Positions 62,064-64,000 of a stretch of 64,000 nt of DNA are shown here, in pieces; position 1 is the stretch's first letter, and each line of letters begins with the position of its first letter. The notes under the pieces are model-generated. The model was not told the DNA's origin and did not search any database. It saw only the letters and a program-made list of their open reading frames with translations. Source of the stretch: JADJYF01 sp050186725. Its GTDB lineage: Bacteria > Pseudomonadota > Gammaproteobacteria > Ga0077536. Both the position numbers and the translations under genes were made by a program. The stretch lies in assembly GCA_050186725.1 (NCBI GenBank), contig JBFWYG010000001.1, positions 163,558 through 227,557 of the forward strand. Reading direction: 5' to 3'.

Positions 62064-63235
62064 GCGGCACCGCGCTCACGGCGCTCCGCGTCGCCGGCCA
62101 CGTCGCGCTCGCACGGCTGCGCCGACCGCGGGTCACGCGCGCCGAGGAGACACCCTGGTCCGTGGCGGCGCTCACCCCCGCGTGGTGGACAGCGGTGATG
62201 TGTGCCGCTCATCCCGCCGCGGAGGTGCTCGACTTCACCCAGGTCGGCGCGTCCAGCGGTACCCATCAACGCCATCGCTTCACGCTCCGCTACAACCAGG
62301 CCGGCCACGACGCGCAGCTGCCGACCGCGGTGTTCACCAAGTCGTTGCCGACCGTCGTCAATCGCATGATCGGCGGCTACAACGGCACGGCGCGCGCCGA
62401 GGGCCGCTTCTACCGTGAGATCCGTCGGGAACTCCGCATCGAGTCGCCGCACGGTTACTTCAGCGCGTTCGATCGGCGCACGCTCGCGGGCATCAACGTG
62501 CTGGAGGATGTCGCCACCACGCGCGGTGTGCGCTTCTGCGATCACTTGACGCCGGTGACGCGCGCGATGGCCGAGAGCATGGTCGACCTGCTCGCGGCCC
62601 TGCACGCCCACGCGCTCGATGACGCGCGGCTGCGCGGTGCGTGGCGCTGGCTGGCGAACTTCGCCGACTGGTTCGAGATCGGCGCGCGCAAGATGGACAC
62701 CGAGCGCTACACCGCGATGGCCTTGCGCCGCATGGCCGACACCCTGCCCGCACGGCTGCTCGGACGCGCGCGCGAGGTGTGGCCCGCGACGGTCGCCGCC
62801 AGCACGCTGCACCGCGGCACCGCGGTCGGGCTGATCCATTCCGACGTGCACATCGGCAACTGGTACCAGACGCCGAAGGGCGCGATGGGACTCTACGACT
62901 GGCAGTGCGTGGCCCAGGGGCACGGCGCGCGCGACCTCGCCTACGCGCTCGCCGCGGCGCTGGCACCGGCGGATCGGCGCGCCTGGGAGCGCGACCTGGT
63001 GACGCGTTACGCCGACGGTCTCGCGGCGCACAGCGGTCGGCCCTGTGACCGCGAACTCCTGTGGCGGCACTACCGCGGACAGATGCTGCACGCGCTGTGG
63101 ATGTGGACCATCACCCTGTGCCACTCGCCGCTGCTGCCGGCCATGCAGCCCGAGGCGACCTCGCGCGCCATGATCGAACGCATCGCGCTCGCCATCGATG
63201 ATCTCGACAGCCTCGACGCCGCACGCGGCGCCTGA
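62060..63235 (+). CDS. Phosphotransferase (APH/choline kinase-like)
   Basis: A 391-residue kinase-fold protein. The catalytic loop IHSDVHIGNWY (HxDxxxxN) and the metal-binding YDWQCVAQGHGARDLAYAL are the APH/EcK-like pattern. No resistance role is indicated; the substrate is unknown. The GTG at 62060 overlaps the HAD gene stop (GTGA), so the two are coupled. It converges with the DUF2235 gene, the stops being 6 bases apart. Confidence 0.85.
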   Translation: MSGTALTALRVAGHVALARLRRPRVTRAEETPWSVAALTPAWWTAVMCAAHPAAEVLDFTQVGASSGTHQRHRFTLRYNQAGHDAQLPTAVFTKSLPTVVNRMIGGYNGTARAEGRFYREIRRELRIESPHGYFSAFDRRTLAGINVLEDVATTRGVRFCDHLTPVTRAMAESMVDLLAALHAHALDDARLRGAWRWLANFADWFEIGARKMDTERYTAMALRRMADTLPARLLGRAREVWPATVAASTLHRGTAVGLIHSDVHIGNWYQTPKGAMGLYDWQCVAQGHGARDLAYALAAALAPADRRAWERDLVTRYADGLAAHSGRPCDRELLWRHYRGQMLHALWMWTITLCHSPLLPAMQPEATSRAMIERIALAIDDLDSLDAARGA

Positions 63236-63241
63236 GCCAGG

Positions 63242-64000
63242 CTAGGCCGTCGCCGCCAGGCGGTAGCGCTCGCGATCGATGTCCCGTCCCTCGCTCGTGA
63301 GCGCCAGGGTCGGCGGCGGCGCATAGGGCTCGTGCCCCGCGGGTTCGTGGGCGGCCGCGGCCGCCAGGCGCTCGACCACGGTGTCGTGGATCACCGAGCC
63401 ACGCGCTATCGGCCGCGCCACCTCCACCTGCGCGCGCACGATGCCCGCCGGCGTGGTGCTGAGCCTGTCCGCCAGCGTGCCGAGCAGATGTCCGCGCAGG
63501 CTCTGCAGGTTCAGTGGATCGAGGAATTCCGCCAGTGAATCGCGCCGCGCCGCGAGCGGGTCGGGCGCGAGACCGGCGAGGAAGTGGGCGGTCAGTTCGA
63601 GTCCGGCGGCCTGTGCCGCGCGCGCCATCCAGGCCAGCGCGATGTCGGACAGGCCGCGGTCACGATAGCCGCCGCCGACGTTCGCATGCGCGCCCGCGAA
63701 CCACACTTGTTCGATACCGCTGCCCGGCACGTTGATGCGTGGCTCGCTGCCCGGCGCGTCGGTCCACAGCGCCGGCAGGAAGGGTTCGCGCCGTTCGTCG
63801 ATGGCGAGCGAGTGGGCCGCGGCGCGCACGCCGGGGCCGAGGCGCGTATCGAGGAATCCGACGCGCCGCTGCTCGAGTTCCGCGTCCAGCGCGCGCAGCG
63901 GCGGCAGCACCAGCTTGTCCGGCAGCCCGAGCGCGCCGACCGTGTCCCACACGCCGAGAAAACGGACGTCGGCCGCATGGCACCAGGCGCGCTTGAAGCG
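63242..64000 (-). CDS. DUF2235 (T6SS Tle1-like) protein, N-terminus beyond the window
   Basis: The C-terminal 252 codons of a DUF2235 alpha/beta-hydrolase-fold protein. The hallmark FLGVWDTVGALG lies near the window edge, and FAGAHANVGGGYRDRGLSDIALAWM carries the His-Asp-containing segment. The family includes phospholipase effectors of type VI secretion (Tle1-like) and many uncharacterised proteins; the full gene and its neighbours are needed to tell. The frame is open to the right edge. Confidence 0.85.
   Translation of the reverse strand, partial: RFKRAWCHAADVRFLGVWDTVGALGLPDKLVLPPLRALDAELEQRRVGFLDTRLGPGVRAAAHSLAIDERREPFLPALWTDAPGSEPRINVPGSGIEQVWFAGAHANVGGGYRDRGLSDIALAWMARAAQAAGLELTAHFLAGLAPDPLAARRDSLAEFLDPLNLQSLRGHLLGTLADRLSTTPAGIVRAQVEVARPIARGSVIHDTVVERLAAAAAHEPAGHEPYAPPPTLALTSEGRDIDRERYRLAATA

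Noticed and set aside
1..64000. tRNA, rRNA or insertion-sequence transposase genes
   Set aside because: I found no convincing tRNA cloverleaf with a CCA end region, no rRNA stretch and no transposase-like protein in the window.

Overview
The window comes from the chromosome of a very GC-rich proteobacterium that makes bacteriochlorophyll. The housekeeping order (rph-rdgB-hemW, yicC-gmk-rpoZ-spoT-ridA-recG-ubiA) points to the gammaproteobacteria; a betaproteobacterium is the main alternative. A run of 100 N at 53460-53559 shows that this is a scaffolded draft, probably from an uncultured or metagenome-assembled genome.

Region 1 (1-25213) is a photosynthesis gene cluster. On the minus strand one tightly packed superoperon reads bchF-bchN-bchB-bchH-bchL-bchM-lhaA-puhA-puhB-puhC-acsF-puhE-bchI-bchD-bchO-crtI and leaves the window at its left edge. 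Divergent from it, on the plus strand, are a cobalamin-binding antirepressor (PpaA/AerR type) and its partner repressor ppsR, then bchG, a PucC-family transporter, bchP and a small membrane protein. These genes supply magnesium chelatase (BchHID), BchM, the oxygen-dependent ring-E cyclase (AcsF), dark-operative protochlorophyllide reductase (BchLNB), BchF, and the final phytylation and reduction (BchG, BchP), plus reaction-centre subunit H and its assembly factors. No bchE, puf, bchXYZ or bchC lies in the window. AcsF without BchE here, together with PpsR and PpaA, fits an aerobic anoxygenic phototroph. Two nearly identical 18-bp boxes (TGTCAATTTT-N3-TGACG), one over the bchF promoter and one just before bchG, look like PpsR operators.

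Region 2 (25210-38241) is mostly housekeeping: gph, arfB, a DUF4404 protein, an alcohol dehydrogenase, hemW, rdgB, rph, yicC, gmk, rpoZ, spoT, ridA, recG, ubiA, and a 31-residue membrane peptide gene with a very clear ribosome-binding site.

Region 3 (38277-46415) is accessory: a PuuD-like membrane domain, an LLM-type flavin/F420 oxidoreductase, an RND efflux pair, a poor 480-bp stretch, a HicB-HicA toxin-antitoxin pair, a small membrane protein and a lipoprotein.

Region 4 (46394-52464) holds a 1592-residue RHS-repeat protein. Its 123-residue C-terminal tip is lower in GC and carries an HExxH motif, as in a polymorphic toxin; the two small genes after it are candidate immunity genes. A Sel1-repeat protein follows.

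Region 5 (52463-64000) is a mix of metabolic and unknown genes: VanZ-like, CoA transferase (cut by the assembly gap), gamma-glutamylcyclotransferase-like, DUF488, AhpD-like, PBP4, MalY/PatB aminotransferase, SDR, small membrane protein, SAM hydrolase, methyltransferase, haloacid dehalogenase-like HAD, phosphotransferase and a truncated DUF2235 protein. Palindromic REP-like repeats lie at 56797-57038 and 61133-61209.
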